From: Gemmatimonadota bacterium
GTDB lineage: Bacteria > JAAXHH01
DNA: 64,000 nucleotides
Assembly (NCBI GenBank): GCA_009841265.1
Contig: VXMB01000007.1
Span: 598,173-662,172, forward strand
Reading direction: 5' to 3'
Below the pieces are notes generated by a model. That model was not told the DNA's origin. It was given only the letters and a program-made list of their open reading frames with translations, and ran no database searches. Position numbers and translations under genes: made by a program. Positions within the stretch are counted from its first letter, which is position 1, and each line of letters begins with the position of its first letter. Shown here piece by piece: positions 1 to 8,750 of this stretch.

Positions 1-108
1 TTTGTCGCTCTGCGTACCGAGTTCTCATCCATGAGATCCGAGATACATGATATGAATACGCGTCTCGGACGGGTTGAAGGTTACCTGAGGGTGTCCGGAG
101 GGGATTGA
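1..108 (+). CDS. C-terminal end of a coiled-coil protein (5' truncated by window)
   Basis: Frame 1 is open from the first base to a TGA at 106-108 and encodes 35 residues with heptad-like spacing of hydrophobic residues (MRSEIHDMNTRLGRVEGYL), as at the end of a coiled-coil protein. The start lies outside the window and the family cannot be named from this tail. A 6-bp stem (GGGGAT at 100-105 with ATCCCC at 113-118) holds the stop codon in its loop but has no T-run, so it is at best a weak terminator. Nothing else recognisable lies in 109-241. Confidence 0.5.
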   Translation, partial: FVALRTEFSSMRSEIHDMNTRLGRVEGYLRVSGGD

Positions 109-241
109 TTCGATCCCCTGATTGGCCATCCACACCGTGGGGCCACTGCCCCAAACCCGTTGACGTCCGGGTGATTTAGGTGTAGTTTTCAGGGTCCGTT
201 CAGCCACCCTTCTACCCGTTTGTAACGCGGACTTACCGGTC

Positions 242-1915
242 ATGGATGCTGGCAAGGAATCCCTTGAAACGGCCCGGAAAGCATGGGAAGAGCAGAAGTT
301 GAAGCCGGCGCTGGAGCGGCTGCCCGAACGCAGCGACCGTTTCGAGACCGGCTCCGGCATTCCCGTGAAGCGGCTGTACACGCCCGAGGACACGGCAAAC
401 ATCGATCCGGATGCCGATATCGGAATGCCGGGGGAGTATCCCTTTACGCGGGGCATCCGCCCGACCATGTACCGCGGTCGGCTCTGGACGATGCGGCAAT
501 ACGCGGGATTCGGTTCGGCCGAAGAGACCAACGCCCGTTACCGGTACCTCCTGTCCCAGGGCCAGACCGGGCTTTCCGTGGCCTTCGACCTGCCCACCCA
601 GATCGGCTATGATTCCGATCATCCCGTGGTGGCCGGGGAGGTTGGCCGCACGGGCGTGGCGATATCCACGATCGACGACATGCGGACCCTCTTCGATGAA
701 ATCCCGCAGGAGTCGGTCAGCACTTCACTCACCATCAACGCCACGGCCACGGTGCTTGTGGCGCTCTACGCGGCCGTGGCCGAAGAGCGCGGCGTACCGC
801 TGGAGCGGCTCGCGGGTACGGTCCAGAACGACATCCTGAAGGAATACATCGCGCGGGGCACCTTCATCTACCCGCCTGGTCCCTCCCTGCGCCTGGCCAC
901 CGACCTGATCCGGTTCTGCGCCGGCAGCATGCCGAAATGGAACCCTATCAGCATCAGCGGGTACCACATAAGGGAAGCGGGCGCCACGGCCGTGCAGGAG
1001 GTCGCCTTCACCCTCGCCAACGGGCTGGGGTACGTGAAGGCGGTCACGGACGCCGGGATGGACGTGGACGCCTTCGCGCCCCAGCTCTCCTTCTTCTTCA
1101 ACGCCCACAACCAGTTCTTCGAAGAGGTGGCCAAGTTCCGCGCGGCCCGGCGGCTCTGGGCCCGGCTCATGCGGGAAAGGGTGGGGGCGAAGAACCCCCG
1201 GTCCTGGCAGCTCAGGTTTCACACACAGACCGGCGGATCGACGCTGACCGCGCAGCAGCCGGAGAACAACGTCGTGCGGGTGGCGCTGCAGGCCCTGGCG
1301 GCGGTGTGCGGCGGCACACAGTCCCTCCATACCAACAGTCTCGACGAAGCGCTCGCCCTGCCCTCCGAATCGGCGGCGACCCTGGCCCTGAGGACGCAGC
1401 AGGTCATCGCCCACGAGACCGGGGCGGCCGACACGGTGGACCCCTTTGCCGGGTCCTATTTCGTGGAAGCGCTGACCGGCGAGATCGAGGCGGCGGCGAG
1501 GGCGCATCTGGAACGCATCGACGGTTACGGCGGCGCCCTGGGGGCCATCGAGGCGGGTTATCCCCAGGAGGAGATCAGCCGCAGCGCCTATGCCTGCCAG
1601 ATGGCCGTCGAACGGGAAGAACAAGTCATCGTGGGGGTGAACCGCTTTACCGGCGATGATGAGGAGGGGCCGGCGCCTTTTCCAATCGATCCCGCCATCG
1701 AAGCACGCCAGGTGGAACGGGTGCGCGCTTTCAGGAAGGAGCGGGACGGGCGGGCCTCGGCACGGGCGCTCGAGGCGCTCGAATCGTCGGCCCGCACGCA
1801 GGACAACCTGATGCCGCTGATCATCGATGCCGTGCGCGGGCGGGCCACCCTGGGCGAGATCTGCGATACGCTCCGCGACGTCTTCGGAGAATACCGGCGC
1901 CCAGAGCGGTTTTGA
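242..1915 (+). CDS. Methylmalonyl-CoA mutase, catalytic (large) subunit without B12 domain
   Basis: 557 residues that match the catalytic TIM-barrel part of acyl-CoA mutases. These enzymes interconvert (R)-methylmalonyl-CoA and succinyl-CoA with adenosylcobalamin. Visible family motifs are [15 protein letters not shown] near residue 113, [10 protein letters not shown] near 238 and [20 protein letters not shown] near 357. The C-terminal cobalamin-binding domain (DxHxxG) of full-length mutases of about 700 residues is absent, so a separate small B12 subunit must be encoded elsewhere, as in split archaeal-type enzymes. The ATG at 242 is the first usable start; no clear Shine-Dalgarno is seen. 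The last codons (ERF-stop) lie inside the first copy of a 44-bp tandem repeat. The epimerase gene follows, which supports the pathway assignment. Confidence 0.93.
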   Translation: MDAGKESLETARKAWEEQKLKPALERLPERSDRFETGSGIPVKRLYTPEDTANIDPDADIGMPGEYPFTRGIRPTMYRGRLWTMRQYAGFGSAEETNARYRYLLSQGQTGLSVAFDLPTQIGYDSDHPVVAGEVGRTGVAISTIDDMRTLFDEIPQESVSTSLTINATATVLVALYAAVAEERGVPLERLAGTVQNDILKEYIARGTFIYPPGPSLRLATDLIRFCAGSMPKWNPISISGYHIREAGATAVQEVAFTLANGLGYVKAVTDAGMDVDAFAPQLSFFFNAHNQFFEEVAKFRAARRLWARLMRERVGAKNPRSWQLRFHTQTGGSTLTAQQPENNVVRVALQALAAVCGGTQSLHTNSLDEALALPSESAATLALRTQQVIAHETGAADTVDPFAGSYFVEALTGEIEAAARAHLERIDGYGGALGAIEAGYPQEEISRSAYACQMAVEREEQVIVGVNRFTGDDEEGPAPFPIDPAIEARQVERVRAFRKERDGRASARALEALESSARTQDNLMPLIIDAVRGRATLGEICDTLRDVFGEYRRPERF

Positions 1916-2045
1916 GCCACGGCCGTGTCGCGACGCCGGCGCGTCCCGAGCGGTTTTGAGCCACGGCCGTGTCGCGACGCCGGCGCGTCCCGAGCGGTTT
2001 TTAGCCACGGCCGTGTCGCGACGCCGGCGCGTCCCGAGCGGTTTT
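1904..2045 (+). repeat. 44-bp tandem repeat, 3.2 copies, rich in palindromes
   Basis: Units start at 1904, 1948 and 1992, with a 10-bp partial fourth at 2036-2045. Each begins GAGCGGTTTT and contains the palindromes CACGGCCGTG, GTCGCGAC and CGCCGGCG. Copies 1 and 2 are identical; copy 3 has one G-to-T change (TTTTTAG for TTTTGAG). The first copy overlaps the mutase stop codon, so the array fills almost the whole spacer before the epimerase. The CACGGCCGTG core recurs at 14821-14830, upstream of another gene. Confidence 0.95.
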
Positions 2046-2093
2046 AAGGCGGCCCGCTACACTGCCGGCCACATGAAGGAGATGTCGAATACC

Positions 2094-2540
2094 ATGTCGA
2101 AGGACCTGCCTGAAAAGTCCGCCCGCGTCGCCCACATCGGGATCGCCGTGCGCGATCTGGACGAAGCGCTTCGCCTGTACCACGAGGCCCTCGGGCTGCC
2201 GCTGCTCGGCCGGGAGTCCGTGGAGAGCGACGGCGTCAACGTGGCCTTCCTTCCCGCTGGAGACACCGAGCTGGAGCTCTTGGAGGCGACGGCCCCGGAG
2301 AGTCCGGTGGCCCGTTTCATCGAGAAGCACGGGGAGGGCATCCACCATATCGCCCTGGAAGTCGACGACGTGGCGGAATCGCTGAAGAACTTGCGCGACC
2401 GCGGGTACCGGCTGATCGACGAGGAACCGCGCATCGGGGCGGGAGGCGTCCGGGTCGCCTTCGTGCATCCACGGAGCACAAGCGGCGTACTGATCGAACT
2501 GTGTGAGAAGGGCGGGGACGGCAGGCCGCGACAGCCGTAA
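2094..2540 (+). CDS. mce: Methylmalonyl-CoA epimerase
   Basis: 148 residues of the vicinal-oxygen-chelate (glyoxalase) fold. It converts (S)- to (R)-methylmalonyl-CoA and so supplies the mutase encoded just upstream. The paired half-modules are clear: HIGIAVRDLDEALRLYHEAL at the N-terminus and GIHHIALEVDDV in the second half, with a terminal LIELCE that supplies the metal-binding Glu. Three in-frame ATGs exist (2073, 2082, 2094). I chose 2094 because AAGGAG at 2076-2081 lies 12 nt upstream and the protein then begins shortly before HIGIAV, as in the family; 2073 is the main alternative. Confidence 0.92.
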   Translation: MSKDLPEKSARVAHIGIAVRDLDEALRLYHEALGLPLLGRESVESDGVNVAFLPAGDTELELLEATAPESPVARFIEKHGEGIHHIALEVDDVAESLKNLRDRGYRLIDEEPRIGAGGVRVAFVHPRSTSGVLIELCEKGGDGRPRQP

Positions 2541-2547
2541 CTTTTAC

Positions 2548-2577
2548 TTGACAACGTGCGACAGCCTTTCTTATTTA
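2548..2577 (+). promoter_or_regulatory. Predicted sigma-70-type promoter for the 2659 gene cluster
   Basis: A perfect -35 TTGACA (2548-2553) is followed 18 bp later by TATTTA (2572-2577), just downstream of the epimerase stop codon. It would start transcription of the small membrane protein, the PstS-like gene and possibly the TPR gene. Confidence 0.5.
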
Positions 2578-2658
2578 GTTAGAATTGAAACTACAGGTTG
2601 AAGTTATGTACAACAATGTCCGTTAGCGCCCGCTCGGTGGATTCCGTTTCACCCGCGT

Positions 2659-2922
2659 ATGATCCGTATTACGTCATTTCGGCAGGCACTCGGCTACGTG
2701 GTCGCGCTGGCGATGTGCGTATCCGGCGTACTGGTCCTGACCGGCACTATCCTGCGGGTGTTCATTCAGACGGAACAATTGAGACTGGTTTTCGGCAGCG
2801 TGCTCATTCTCTATGGGATCTTCCGGTTCGTGTCCGCCTATTTCACGGATAAGCGGAACGAGGAGACCCGCTCCATCCTTGAGGACGATTCATGGCGAGG
2901 TTCGGGGTCCACTTCCGGTTAG
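2659..2922 (+). CDS. Small membrane protein, two transmembrane segments, unknown function
   Basis: 87 residues with two hydrophobic helices at about 11-33 and 42-61, then a charged tail (DKRNEETRS). I do not recognise a family. Its end overlaps the next gene by 31 nt in another frame, which suggests co-transcription and translational coupling with the PstS-like lipoprotein. It lies directly behind a TTGACA promoter. No good Shine-Dalgarno precedes the ATG, so the exact start is uncertain, but the membrane topology and the tight linkage argue that it is real. Confidence 0.65.
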   Translation: MIRITSFRQALGYVVALAMCVSGVLVLTGTILRVFIQTEQLRLVFGSVLILYGIFRFVSAYFTDKRNEETRSILEDDSWRGSGSTSG

Positions 2923-3803
2923 CGTTTTCCGGTGCGGCCCTGTTGTTTTTCATGACGGGCTGCGGCCAACCCGACGAAACGGCCACCCGGGGTTACCTCA
3001 AGGTGTCCAGCGCCGAGGTCGCCTTCCCGTACATCGAGAGTTCTGCGGTCAAGTACGCGCAGGTCTACAACGAAGCCTTCGTCGATGTGGGCAAGACGAC
3101 CTCCCGTGAAGCGCTGGTCGACCTTTCCGAGGGACGAAGCCGCCTGGCGGTGTTATCCCGTGAACCCAACGAATCCGAGGTCGAAGCGCTCTCGGCCGGC
3201 GAAGCGGACTTCATTACACGGACCGTCGCCCACGACGCGCTGGCGGTTATCGTCCACGGCGACAATCCCGTCGAAGACCTGACGGTGGGGCAGTTGCGGG
3301 ACATCTACACCGGGAAGATCACCAACTGGCGTGAACTGGGGGGGAAGGACATGGCGATCCGCCCCCTGGTCCGCGATCGGAATTCCGGCACGTACGAGGT
3401 CTTCGAGGACGTGGTGCTCGAAGGCGCGGAATACGGCGCCAACGTGTATCCCTGCAGCACGATGGCCGCTCTGGCAAGCATCGCGGGCGCCTATCCCGGC
3501 ACGATCGGGATCACGGGGCTTCTGATCACGAACGACGTCCAGACGATGGCCTATTACAAGACGATCCGGATCGCCGAGGATGAAGGCGGTCCCTATCTGC
3601 TGCCCACGCAGCATAAGTTGCTTCAGGAGTTGTATCCGCTCCGGCGGCCCCTGGTGCTGTGCTACTTCAAGCGGTCGTCGCTGGAAGTCAACCTGGTATC
3701 TGGATTCGTAACCTTTCTCACGGCGGTCAAGGGACAGCAGATCGCCATAGACGAAGGCGTCGTGCCGGCGACCATGCCGGTCCGGACGGTCAAACTGCAG
3801 TAA
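2892..3803 (+). CDS. PstS-like phosphate-type substrate-binding lipoprotein
   Basis: 303 residues. An N-terminal hydrophobic segment ends in a lipobox (FFMTGCGQ, Cys at about residue 24), so the protein is probably a membrane-anchored lipoprotein. The rest is a periplasmic-binding-protein fold of the PstS/PBP-like type, with the family hallmark LRDIYTGKITNWRELGG near residue 135 and RDRNSGTYEVFED near 161. No PstC, PstA or PstB genes follow. Instead come a TPR protein and an ExbB/ExbD/TonB motor, so a role in phosphate ABC transport is doubtful; it may sense or scavenge phosphate or another anion. The start has GAGGA 6 nt upstream. Confidence 0.82.
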   Translation: MARFGVHFRLAFSGAALLFFMTGCGQPDETATRGYLKVSSAEVAFPYIESSAVKYAQVYNEAFVDVGKTTSREALVDLSEGRSRLAVLSREPNESEVEALSAGEADFITRTVAHDALAVIVHGDNPVEDLTVGQLRDIYTGKITNWRELGGKDMAIRPLVRDRNSGTYEVFEDVVLEGAEYGANVYPCSTMAALASIAGAYPGTIGITGLLITNDVQTMAYYKTIRIAEDEGGPYLLPTQHKLLQELYPLRRPLVLCYFKRSSLEVNLVSGFVTFLTAVKGQQIAIDEGVVPATMPVRTVKLQ

Positions 3804-3836
3804 CAAGGCTCGCAAGAGCATCGGGAGGTATCCAAC

Positions 3837-5834
3837 ATGTGGATCGCAGGTGTGAACCGCAGGATAGGCAAAAGCGCTCTGTTCGTACTCGGCGCGCTGC
3901 TGCTGGCCGGCCTGGCCGGTACGCCGGCCGTGGCAGGCGCGCAGAGCGTGGATGCCGCCCGGGCGGTCTACGACAGCGGGAATTACGACGATACCGTTGC
4001 CATACTCCGGGACGTACTCAGCAACGGGAAGAAGAACACGGACGCCCACTACCTGCTCGGCCTGGCGCTCAAGCGGCAGGGCCACCTCGACGAGGCGTAC
4101 TCCGAATTCCTGATCGCCGTCGACCAGCAGAAGAAGAACCACGACGCCCGCTTCGAACTGAGCCTGCAGGAGATCCGCACGGGCCGGTTCGAGGACGCGC
4201 AGAAGTCGATCGAGGAAGGCCTGAAGCGCACCAAGGATAAGGACGCGCGGTTCTTCTACGCCCAGGGCCAACTTGCCATCGCGCAGGAGGATCTGCGTAC
4301 CGCCGAGGTGCAATTTACCAGGGCGCGCAGCATCGATGCGCAGAACCCGCTGTACGTACGGGGATTGGGTGACGTCTACGAGGCGCGGAACGTCTGGGGA
4401 CTGGCGATTACCAACTACCGGCAGGCCCTCGCCATGCAGCCCGATTCCCCGGACGCCGCCATGATCCACTACCGGATCGGCCAGTTGCACTTCAAGGCGC
4501 GCCAGTGGAACGAATCCTACGCCGCATTCCAGCAAGCGACGGAATTCGATCCCAATCTGGAAGACGCCTGGTACCAGCAGGGGTACATCCAGTACGTGGC
4601 TGAACGCTATCCCCTCGTCGTCGAACCGATGGAGAGATTCGTGGCGCTGGACCAGACCAATGCCGAAGCCTATTACATGCTGGCCGAGTCCTTCAACAAG
4701 ACGCAGCGGATCAAGATGGCCGTGCCCCACTACATGAAGACCATCGAGCTGGACCCGGACCGGATCGAAGCCTATCTGCCGATGGGGGACGGGCTGGTCG
4801 CCGACGGCCGGTACATGGAGGCGGTAAACGCCTACAAGGAAGCCGTGATGCAGAACGCGGACAACGCGGAGCTGCATTTCAGCCTGGGCTGGGTACAGAC
4901 GCAGCCGGAGGTCGGACAGTACGACGAGGGCATAGTCAACCTGAAGAAGTCCATTGAACTGGACGGCTCGTCGGAGAAGCCCTACATCCAGCTGGCGCTG
5001 GTCTATTTCGACCAGGAAAAGTACGAGGAGGCCATTCCGGTCCTCGAAGAGGCCATCAAGGTCAATCCCACCGACCAGAACCCCTATGCGTACTACGGAC
5101 GCTCTTACATCGCGCAGGGACAGTACGCGCAAGCCGTGACGGCCGTCAAAGCCGTGCTGGAACCGGCGATTCAGGCGGTGGAGGACGAACGGACCCGGAT
5201 AACGCTGAGTAACGTGTACTACAACCTCGGCAGGGAGATCTATGGCGCCTCCCGCGAGGCAGAGCGCGACCAGAGACCGGCGATCTACGCGGCTTCGCTG
5301 GATATGTACCGGGCCAAGGTCGCCCACGACAACACGGACTATTTCGCCTTTCTGAACATGGGTATCACGGGCCTGGTGGCCCAGGACGGCGCGGTGGCCC
5401 GGGACGCCCTGCTCCAGGCCCTGGACCTGCGGACCGCAGAGGCCGAGGAGGATCCGACGACCATTCTGCAGCCGCTGAAATACCTGGGAACGGCCTATCT
5501 CATCCTGGAGGATTACGGCAACGCGCGCACGACGTTCCAACGCGTGCTTGAAATCGATCCCACGGATCACGAGGCCTACTATCGGCTGGGGTTCGACCGG
5601 GTACTGAACGAGGACTGGGGCGGCGCCATCGGCCGACTCCGGAAGGCCATCGAGTTAAAACCGGACGAGGCGTCCTATCATCTTTTGCTCGCCCAGGCCT
5701 ACACGAACTCGCAGCAGCTCGCTCCGGCGATCCGTCATTACCGGGAGTGCCTAAAGCTGGATCCGAACAATGGAAGGGCGCGCGAGCAGTTGAACACCGT
5801 GCAGGCGATTTACGAGCAGTTGCAGGGAGATTGA
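3837..5834 (+). CDS. Exported TPR-repeat protein
   Basis: 665 residues. A signal peptide (hydrophobic stretch at about 13-30, likely cleavage near AVAGA-QS) is followed by at least a dozen tetratricopeptide units through the whole length, recognisable by repeats such as AHYLLGLALKRQGHLDEAY, DAWYQQGYIQYVAERYPLVV and AYYRLGFDRVLNEDWGGAI. TPR arrays mediate protein-protein contacts, and this one should act in the periplasm. GGGAGGT lies 8 nt before the ATG. It sits between the PstS-like lipoprotein and the ExbB/ExbD/TonB genes, so it may form a scaffold for that energised complex; this is inference from position. Confidence 0.85.
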   Translation: MWIAGVNRRIGKSALFVLGALLLAGLAGTPAVAGAQSVDAARAVYDSGNYDDTVAILRDVLSNGKKNTDAHYLLGLALKRQGHLDEAYSEFLIAVDQQKKNHDARFELSLQEIRTGRFEDAQKSIEEGLKRTKDKDARFFYAQGQLAIAQEDLRTAEVQFTRARSIDAQNPLYVRGLGDVYEARNVWGLAITNYRQALAMQPDSPDAAMIHYRIGQLHFKARQWNESYAAFQQATEFDPNLEDAWYQQGYIQYVAERYPLVVEPMERFVALDQTNAEAYYMLAESFNKTQRIKMAVPHYMKTIELDPDRIEAYLPMGDGLVADGRYMEAVNAYKEAVMQNADNAELHFSLGWVQTQPEVGQYDEGIVNLKKSIELDGSSEKPYIQLALVYFDQEKYEEAIPVLEEAIKVNPTDQNPYAYYGRSYIAQGQYAQAVTAVKAVLEPAIQAVEDERTRITLSNVYYNLGREIYGASREAERDQRPAIYAASLDMYRAKVAHDNTDYFAFLNMGITGLVAQDGAVARDALLQALDLRTAEAEEDPTTILQPLKYLGTAYLILEDYGNARTTFQRVLEIDPTDHEAYYRLGFDRVLNEDWGGAIGRLRKAIELKPDEASYHLLLAQAYTNSQQLAPAIRHYRECLKLDPNNGRAREQLNTVQAIYEQLQGD

Positions 5835-6108
5835 CGGACCGGAATTGTCAAGCCATCTATATTCGACGAATCGAGACGGAGAATCCGGACAACGACATTT
5901 GAGAAGACAAGCCTGTTTTCAAGGCGACACTCAGGACACGGATTGAAAGGTGGTGGTGAAGGAAGGCGTTTGTCCCGCCTACGCAAGAGGACGCGTTACG
6001 ACACAATAGTTTCTTGGTTTATTCGGCAGGGATTATATCACACTTGAGATGATTGTTTCGCTGCTACGTTCACGATCGCAACTGTACAAAGTCTAAGGAG
6101 AATCTGAT
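5835..6108. other. Intergenic region before the ExbB/TonB operon
   Basis: These 274 bp hold no gene I can support. The only promoter-like match is weak: TTCTTG, 17 bp, then TATATC, close to 6011-6040. A clear Shine-Dalgarno AAGGAG (6095-6100) lies 8 nt before the ExbB start. No terminator hairpin is visible after the TPR gene, so read-through is possible. Confidence 0.4.
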
Positions 6109-6825
6109 ATGCGGCCAGGCGCCTTTATCATGATCATCATCGTCCTTTGCTTTATTGTTTCATGGATTATCTTCGAGTACTTTCTGCCACAGTTCGTAAA
6201 GGACGGCGGACCCGTGGTCATCGGCCTCATGGTGCTCACCATGCTGGACATCACCTTCATCATCGAGCGTTCGCTGACGCTGAAGAAAGCCCGCGGTAAG
6301 CGGCCGCAGGTGGCTTTTCTCAAGGACGCCATGGGCGCGATCCGCAACAACGACATCAAGCGTGCGGTCAACCTGTGCAACTCGCAGCAGGGCACCATGG
6401 CCAACGTGCTGCGCGCCGGTCTCGAGCGTTTCGATTCCATCGCCGAAGAGAACCTGACCAGCGATCGGCAGGTGCAGGAGATCAAGCGGGCCTTCGACGA
6501 AGCCAACGCTCTCGAGACCCCGCTGCTCGAACGCAACCTGATCGCGCTGCAGACCATCGCGACCATCGCCACCCTGGTGGGGCTGCTCGGAACGACGATC
6601 GGTATGATCCGGGCCTTCGCCGCCATGGCCAACGAAGGCGCGCCGGACGCCATTCAGCTCGCGCTGGGTATCTCCGAAGCGCTGATCAATACGGCGGGCG
6701 GGCTGGCCGCGGCCATCATGGGTATCGTAGCGTACAACTACTTCGTCAACAAGGTGGACATGTTCACCTACGCCGTGGACGAAGTGGCACAGGAAGTCCT
6801 GGCCATTCTTACCGGCCGGGCCTAA
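6109..6825 (+). CDS. exbB: MotA/TolQ/ExbB proton channel family protein
   Basis: 238 residues with three predicted membrane helices: about 5-25, then the conserved pair that contains NLIALQTIATIATLVGLLGT (about 145-164) and the GGLAAAIMGIVAYNYF segment (about 198-215). This is the stator-channel component that couples proton flow to TonB- or Tol-type work across the envelope. Two ExbD genes and a TonB gene follow with short spacers, forming a complete energising module. The start is set by AAGGAG 8 nt upstream. Confidence 0.9.
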   Translation: MRPGAFIMIIIVLCFIVSWIIFEYFLPQFVKDGGPVVIGLMVLTMLDITFIIERSLTLKKARGKRPQVAFLKDAMGAIRNNDIKRAVNLCNSQQGTMANVLRAGLERFDSIAEENLTSDRQVQEIKRAFDEANALETPLLERNLIALQTIATIATLVGLLGTTIGMIRAFAAMANEGAPDAIQLALGISEALINTAGGLAAAIMGIVAYNYFVNKVDMFTYAVDEVAQEVLAILTGRA

Positions 6826-6859
6826 TCCAACGGCTTTATGGCGTTAAGGAGTCTTTGAT

Positions 6860-7345
6860 ATGGCGCACGCAAAACACAAGCCGGTCATGATCGACATGAC
6901 GCCGATGGTGGATATCGCCTTCCTGCTGCTCATCTTCTTCATGGCCACGACGCAGTTCAAGGCCCCCGAATCGATTCCCATCCTGCTTCCGGAGTCCCAT
7001 TCGGCCATCAAGCTGCCCGAATCGGACGTGGTGATCCTGACCGTCGGACCGAAGCCGGAGAATGCGTTGTTCTGGCGGCTGGAACCCCAGCCCGAAGTAG
7101 GGATCGAGATGTCGGAAATGGAGAATGCGCTGGTGGAGGCGCGTATCAGGAACCCCCGTCTGCGTATAGCCATCAAGGCGCACAAGGACGCCGAGTTCGG
7201 CGTCATCAGCGACATGATGGAGATCCTTCAGAAAACGAACAACACCCGGTTCAACCTGGTCACGAACTTCGAGGACGATACGGAATCCTCGGGCGACGAG
7301 CCGACCAGCCTCAGGCCGGTGAACCACGACATGGTAAGGAGGTGA
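6860..7345 (+). CDS. exbD: ExbD/TolR family biopolymer transport protein (first copy)
   Basis: 161 residues. The N-terminal cytoplasmic tip leads into a single membrane helix that carries the essential proton-path Asp in IDMTPMVDIAFLLLIFFM; a periplasmic domain follows. It partners with ExbB to power TonB. AAGGAG precedes the ATG. The end of this gene contains a near-perfect Shine-Dalgarno (AAGGAGGTGA) for the second ExbD, and the two stop/start sites are only 6 bp apart. Paired, divergent ExbD copies are common in FCB-group TonB operons, where they probably form a heterodimer. Confidence 0.9.
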   Translation: MAHAKHKPVMIDMTPMVDIAFLLLIFFMATTQFKAPESIPILLPESHSAIKLPESDVVILTVGPKPENALFWRLEPQPEVGIEMSEMENALVEARIRNPRLRIAIKAHKDAEFGVISDMMEILQKTNNTRFNLVTNFEDDTESSGDEPTSLRPVNHDMVRR

Positions 7346-7351
7346 TGACAC

Positions 7352-7870
7352 ATGGCAGCCGTCCAGGGCACTCAGAAAGCCAGCGACAGGAAGAAGGAAG
7401 GTGCTAAGAAGAAAAAGCCTCGCAACCAGGTTTTCATCGACATGACGCCCATGGTGGACATCGCATTCCTCCTGCTCATCTTCTTCATGGTCACCACGGT
7501 ATTCAGGGCGCCGCAGACCATGGAGCTCAACATTCCGCCCGACAAGGACGACAAGGTCGAGATCGCGGAATCGAACGTGCTGCTGATCTACATGCTGGAC
7601 GACGACCGCATGTTCTGGCAGATCGGCCGGGACATGACGCCGGAGGAGTTGACGCTGGATGACGTCCAGGAATTCATCAAGGAGAAGGAAGTGGATAACG
7701 CCGATATGCACGACGGCGAATCCAAGCTGGTCACCCTCGTGTTGATCCAGCGCACGAGTCCCTACGAGCAGATGGTGAACGTCATGGACGAACTTCAGTT
7801 GGGCGCCATCGACCGTTTCAGTATCACGGTTCTGGAGCAGGATAGGTACGAGGAGGTGTTTGGCTCATGA
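7352..7870 (+). CDS. exbD: ExbD/TolR family biopolymer transport protein (second copy)
   Basis: 172 residues. A Lys/Arg-rich N-terminus (about 1-28) is longer than in the first copy and precedes the same FIDMTPMVDIAFLLLIFFMV helix with its conserved Asp. The periplasmic part is acidic and differs clearly from the upstream copy, so the pair is not a recent duplication. AAGGAGGTGA lies 9 nt before the ATG. The stop overlaps the TonB start by 4 nt (ATGA), which indicates translational coupling. Confidence 0.9.
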   Translation: MAAVQGTQKASDRKKEGAKKKKPRNQVFIDMTPMVDIAFLLLIFFMVTTVFRAPQTMELNIPPDKDDKVEIAESNVLLIYMLDDDRMFWQIGRDMTPEELTLDDVQEFIKEKEVDNADMHDGESKLVTLVLIQRTSPYEQMVNVMDELQLGAIDRFSITVLEQDRYEEVFGS

Positions 7871-8607
7871 TGGGATCGCTGCTCAGCGTCGACCATTTTC
7901 CCCTGAAGAAAGAATCCCCCATCAAGTTCTTCTACCAACGGAATGCCAAACGGGGCATTCTGGCGGCCGTGATCATCCACGCGCTGGCCCTGGGGACCTA
8001 CTGGGGCGTCTGGTGGTACCAGGAGCAGAGCCGGGTCTACGCGACGCGGATCCTGGATTACGCCGATCTGGGACCTCCGCCGGCGCTGACCGATGCGCCG
8101 GAAATGCCCGAAGTACCGGTGGAAGCGCCTTCCCAGCCGGTGATCGGCATACCAGAACCCGTGGATGACGCCGAGGTGTCCGCCGAGATGACGATCGCCA
8201 CTCAGACCGAGATGAGCCAGCAGATCGCCCCGGTGATCCAGGACATCGAGGAGGAGAACATCATCATCGAGGCGCCGCAGGAAGAGAACATCGTCATCGA
8301 GGACGAGGCACTGCCTCCGCCCGACGCGTTCACGCCCTACGAGACGCCTCCGGCACCGGTGTACCAGGTTCAGCCCGAGTATCCTGAACTGGCCCGTAAG
8401 GCGGGGATAGAGGGAAGAGTCTATATCAAGATCCTGGTCGACAGGGAAGGCAGGGTCCGCGACGCCATACTGTTGCGGGGCGTCGGCGCGGGTCTTGATG
8501 AATCGGCACTCGAGGCCGTGCGGCAATGGGTGTATACTCCGGCCATTCAGAACAACCGGCCGGTAGCCGTATGGGTAGCGCAGCCGGTCGATTTCAAGCT
8601 TCGCTGA
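7867..8607 (+). CDS. tonB: TonB family energy-transducing protein
   Basis: 246 residues. A short cytoplasmic N-terminus is followed by one membrane anchor (about 33-52, ILAAVIIHALALGTYWGVWW), an acidic Pro/Glu-rich linker (about 75-160) and a C-terminal TonB domain (about 165-246; VQPEYPELARKAGIEGRVY and VRQWVYTPAIQNNRPVAVWV). It would transmit ExbB/ExbD energy to an outer-membrane partner. No TonB-dependent receptor is encoded in this window. The start overlaps the second exbD (ATGATG). Tandem inverted repeats follow the stop codon. Confidence 0.9.
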   Translation: MMGSLLSVDHFPLKKESPIKFFYQRNAKRGILAAVIIHALALGTYWGVWWYQEQSRVYATRILDYADLGPPPALTDAPEMPEVPVEAPSQPVIGIPEPVDDAEVSAEMTIATQTEMSQQIAPVIQDIEEENIIIEAPQEENIVIEDEALPPPDAFTPYETPPAPVYQVQPEYPELARKAGIEGRVYIKILVDREGRVRDAILLRGVGAGLDESALEAVRQWVYTPAIQNNRPVAVWVAQPVDFKLR

Positions 8608-8615
8608 TCTCGTGA

Positions 8616-8700
8616 TACCGCGGACCGGCCGGGGCTGGCTGCCGCGGTACAGAACTGTTGAATGTTAACTGCAGAGGGCGGGTTCCTGACCCGCCCTCTG
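8616..8700 (+). terminator. Two hairpins after tonB, second one terminator-like
   Basis: TACCGCGG (8616-8623) pairs with CCGCGGTA (8642-8649). A second, perfect 12-bp stem is formed by CAGAGGGCGGGT (8672-8683) and ACCCGCCCTCTG (8689-8700) around a 5-nt loop. It is followed by TGTGTGTG rather than a T-run, so intrinsic termination is plausible but not certain. Confidence 0.55.
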
Positions 8701-8750
8701 TGTGTGTGGTCATCAGGGCAGACTGGTTTCAAGGGAGAAGGTAAAGGAAC

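Noticed and set aside
725..2008. A 427-codon minus-strand frame opposite the mutase
   Set aside because: Antisense frame produced by strong third-position GC bias; its start lies inside the 44-bp repeat.
1904..2045. Possible CRISPR array
   Set aside because: The 44-bp units are directly adjacent with no spacers, and no cas genes are present.
3153..5570. An 805-codon open frame on the minus strand opposite the PstS-like and TPR genes
   Set aside because: It is the antisense shadow of GC-rich coding sequence; the plus-strand proteins have signal peptides and clear TPR and PBP motifs, while the antisense product shows no domain.
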